Source: Phycisphaerales bacterium
Lineage (GTDB): Bacteria; Planctomycetota; Phycisphaerae; Tepidisphaerales; Tepidisphaeraceae
Length of the DNA stretch: 64,000 nucleotides
NCBI GenBank assembly: GCA_020847375.1
Contig: JADLCB010000003.1
Span: forward strand, 186,001-250,000
Direction: 5' to 3'
Position numbers and translations under genes: made by a program. Shown piece by piece: positions 61,720-64,000 of this stretch (position 1 is its first letter; each line of letters starts with the position of its first letter). Below the pieces are notes generated by a model. That model saw only the letters and a program-made list of their open reading frames with translations. It was not told the DNA's origin and did not search any database.

Positions 61720-63948
61720 TCAACTGCCACCGGCGAGCTGATATTCGCGGCGTGAGTATGTGTATAAATCCGCCCAGCTCCAGTAAAAGCGTACATTATA
61801 AATGGTCTGACCCGCGTACGCCCATCGGCCGCCCAAGGCCTCAGCCAGCGGGTCGGCAGCGCTGCGCGCCGATGTTTCATCAGGATATTGTTGCCAAACA
61901 ATGATACGCTGAGCCTGCGGCTGTTTTTTCAGTGCAGCCTTGACCGCTGCCGGCGAAGCATCTTCCCGCAGTTTCTCCTGCTCCCACGGCCTCCATCGTC
62001 CAAAGCGTTGTACCGATACGGGCTGATCACTTTGATGGGCAAAGTAGTACCGACCGACCCAATCCCAGACCATGCCTCCCCCCGGAGCCGCACCAAGATA
62101 ATTAACAGCCATCGTTTTATCGGCTGAATGGGTGCGTAGCGGTGGGGTGAAGGTGAGTGTCATCGGATCGGATCTGTCTGCCAGAATGTCTGACACAACC
62201 CGGTCAACCGGCGGTTCATTACCAATGAAAATTCGCCCGTACGCCTGACCAAGATTCATCAGCAAAACCAGCCCGATCGCCCCCCAGCGCAGCGGGCGGG
62301 TGGGAATCCGCACCAGCAGGGCACTGAGCGCCAGCACCACCGCTGGCCAGATAAACGCCAGATACCGCGGCATCCAGACCGATCCATCCATCGGTTTGAC
62401 AGACACAAAGATGATGTAGCACGCGCCCCACAATGCTGCACCGATCAACGCGACCAACGCGAATTTGCGCACGCGCTCTCGTGAATTGTCTCCGCAAAAA
62501 ACCCAGAGCAGGGCCACTGTCAGCATGAGCGCAGCCAGGTAAATACCATGGCCCAGATTCGCCTGTTGAGGCGTTTGCGGGTCGTACAAAGGCAGGAATC
62601 CTGATTCATCGACAGCGAGAATTATCGTGAGGATCAAGACCGAAAAAAGCGCAATTCCCGCCAGCAGTCGGGGAATAATTCGTCCCAGCAAACCAAGGGC
62701 GGCGATAAGAACCATCCCGCCAACCAGCAGAAAAGCGCGCGATGCCAGAAGGGCGCCAATCACTGTCATGCCACTGTCAGACACGTTGTCTGACACCCGC
62801 CATGGGCTGACCAACCAGCCTCCCAGCCGGCTTAACCACGCTATCGGGCTGACCACCTCCTCGCGCGGGAACGACAGGCAGTAAACCGCGTACAACGGTA
62901 CGACAATCCACAACCCGAGCCAAAGTACTTTGCGCCACCAAGGCTCCTGTGGGGGGTCGTCGAATCGATCTCCGCGTAATTTTTTCGACCAGGGTAATGC
63001 GCCCAGCAGGCACAACCCCAGCACCAACCCGAACCCTGCTGTCGCCGCCGTGACACGCGACGGTGTCATCTGTCGGACATTGCCTTCAGGGATGAAATCC
63101 CACGCCAGCAGATAAGCTGACAACGAATCAACCGTCTGTTCAATCGCACTGTGCTGCTTGTTGCGCCGCGTGACCCACTCAATGCCGGTGTAGCTCCATC
63201 CTTTTTCCTCAATTTTTTGGCCGAACGGGTTGAAAAATGCGTAATATCCTGCTGGCCCGGCGAAAATAATGATCAAGCCCAGCACAAATAAAAGACCCTG
63301 TCGCCAGTGTGGCCGGCGCTGCGTTAAAAGATAGATTGGCTGAAGCGCAATCACACCCAGCCCGCTGATATGCAGCCCCAATGTCGCCAGCCCGCTGGCA
63401 ATCCATCCCAACCACGCCAGGCTGCTGCGCGTGCGCATCCACCAGAAAAAGCAGGCCATGTTCACCGTCAGCGCCAGGAAAAAAGGCATGTACATCTTGG
63501 CGTCGCGGCTATAGGAAAAGATGTACGCGCTGCAGGCGGTGAACGCTGCGCTCAGCAGGGCGGCGCGCCGGTTTAATAACTGACGGGCCAGAAAATAGAT
63601 CGCCGGCGTCATCAGTGTTCCGCTGATCGCTGCCACCAGGCGCAGCCAGAAGGGGGTTAAACGCTGCTGCCCGGTTTTGATCGCCTGCTGCGCCACAAAC
63701 CCGCTGATGTCTCCTTGAATCAGCTTGATAAAAGCATCCGGATTGCCCACCGCCCAGATCGCCTGATAGTTCAGCGGCATGAAACGAGTCCGCTTCATCT
63801 CCTTCAGCAGATCATCGTAAGATCCCATCACCCGGACGTAGGTCGATGCTTCATCGCCCCAGATGGTCGGTCGATCCAACCACGCGAAATGTAAAACCCC
63901 GCCGCCGATACACAATAGAATCAGGATAACCCAGTGCCACCGCCCCAA
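61720..63948 (-). CDS. Polytopic glycosyltransferase-like (GT39/ArnT-type) membrane protein
   Basis: This protein has at least 742 residues and about ten or more hydrophobic helices. The first loop contains WLDRPTIWGDEASTYVRVMG, with the acidic pair typical of GT-C transferases (GT39/ArnT/PMT type). It would use lipid-linked sugars at the outer face of the inner membrane. A soluble C-terminal domain follows the helices. The frame is open from a TTG at 63948 through the right edge (in frame to 64000), so the true start may lie outside the window. The gene contains three TGTC(A/T)GACA palindromes. Substrate unknown. Confidence 0.75.
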   Translation of the reverse strand: MGRWHWVILILLCIGGGVLHFAWLDRPTIWGDEASTYVRVMGSYDDLLKEMKRTRFMPLNYQAIWAVGNPDAFIKLIQGDISGFVAQQAIKTGQQRLTPFWLRLVAAISGTLMTPAIYFLARQLLNRRAALLSAAFTACSAYIFSYSRDAKMYMPFFLALTVNMACFFWWMRTRSSLAWLGWIASGLATLGLHISGLGVIALQPIYLLTQRRPHWRQGLLFVLGLIIIFAGPAGYYAFFNPFGQKIEEKGWSYTGIEWVTRRNKQHSAIEQTVDSLSAYLLAWDFIPEGNVRQMTPSRVTAATAGFGLVLGLCLLGALPWSKKLRGDRFDDPPQEPWWRKVLWLGLWIVVPLYAVYCLSFPREEVVSPIAWLSRLGGWLVSPWRVSDNVSDSGMTVIGALLASRAFLLVGGMVLIAALGLLGRIIPRLLAGIALFSVLILTIILAVDESGFLPLYDPQTPQQANLGHGIYLAALMLTVALLWVFCGDNSRERVRKFALVALIGAALWGACYIIFVSVKPMDGSVWMPRYLAFIWPAVVLALSALLVRIPTRPLRWGAIGLVLLMNLGQAYGRIFIGNEPPVDRVVSDILADRSDPMTLTFTPPLRTHSADKTMAVNYLGAAPGGGMVWDWVGRYYFAHQSDQPVSVQRFGRWRPWEQEKLREDASPAAVKAALKKQPQAQRIIVWQQYPDETSARSAADPLAEALGGRWAYAGQTIYNVRFYWSWADLYTYSRREYQLAGGS
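62176..62195. repeat. Composite repeat GTCTGCCAG-N2-TGTCTGACA
   Basis: GTCTGCCAG (62176-62184) is followed two bases later by TGTCTGACA (62187-62195). The same two words occur in the same order at 55678-55696. Here they lie inside the glycosyltransferase-like gene. Confidence 0.55.
62775..62795. repeat. Paired palindromes TGTCAGACA-CGT-TGTCTGACA
   Basis: Two complementary 9-base copies lie 3 bases apart and form a 21-base inverted repeat inside the glycosyltransferase-like gene. Confidence 0.6.
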
Positions 63949-64000
63949 TACCGCCCGCCCGGCAGCACCCGTGCCATCACCCTTGTCACGCGGTACGAAT

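Overview
The window (about 55% GC by eye) looks like chromosomal DNA of a planctomycete, most likely class Phycisphaerae. The pointers are PEP-CTERM tails (VPEPASL, IPEPASL), isolated pseudopilin-like proteins with an H-X9-DG-type tail, many secreted sugar-active enzymes, DUF6067-type proteins, a solute-binding protein fused to an ABC permease, and a lone nuoD-nuoE pair. This is inference from gene content; no rRNA or tRNA gene is visible. The segment appears close to the replication origin: an AT-rich oriC-like stretch lies before dnaN, and parB with two perfect parS palindromes lies 56 kb away.

Layout. 0-2.4 kb: a divergent flippase fragment, the oriC candidate, dnaN and a dciA-like gene. 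2.4-8.4 kb (minus strand): araB-araA-araD, then a PEP-CTERM esterase/phytase-like protein and a CBM9-like protein. 8.6-10.4 kb: an SDR epimerase and a pseudopilin-like protein. 10.5-18.9 kb (minus): a DUF502 protein, an ABC export system with a double-length permease and a large exported partner, a HIT protein and a Na/Pi cotransporter. 19-27 kb: a Kdo-kinase-like protein, an AhbC-type radical SAM enzyme, rny, a 700-base hairpin-rich gap and mfd. 27.3-47.4 kb: a polysaccharide-utilisation region. Its minus-strand arm encodes a DUF6067 protein, a GH36-like enzyme, a GH95-like enzyme, an SBP-permease fusion and a second permease. Its plus-strand arm encodes a pseudopilin, a PEP-CTERM protein, a second DUF6067 protein and a GH29 fucosidase. 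47.6-55.6 kb: a DUF2231 protein, a porin, a mini DHp protein, a dynamin-like GTPase, a winged-helix regulator, a methyltransferase, an MBL-fold enzyme, a small membrane protein and a TrxR-like ferredoxin-NADP reductase. 55.7-57.6 kb: a membrane-anchored HTH protein and parB. 58-64 kb: nuoD, nuoE, a small ORF, a MacB-type permease and a glycosyltransferase-like membrane protein running to the window edge.

How it fits together. The 27-47 kb genes and araBAD suggest growth on fucose-, galactose- and arabinose-containing polysaccharide: secreted and intracellular glycosidases release sugars, the fused ABC importer takes them up, and AraBAD feeds arabinose to xylulose 5-phosphate. The most unusual signals are: the palindrome TGTC(A/T)GACA, seen six times between 55.6 and 62.8 kb and nowhere else by eye, with one copy inside a promoter spacer of the membrane-anchored HTH gene; the hairpin-rich gap at 23.1-23.7 kb; the SBP-permease fusion with an equally odd partner; and the oriC candidate with a DnaA box followed by five CTA repeats.
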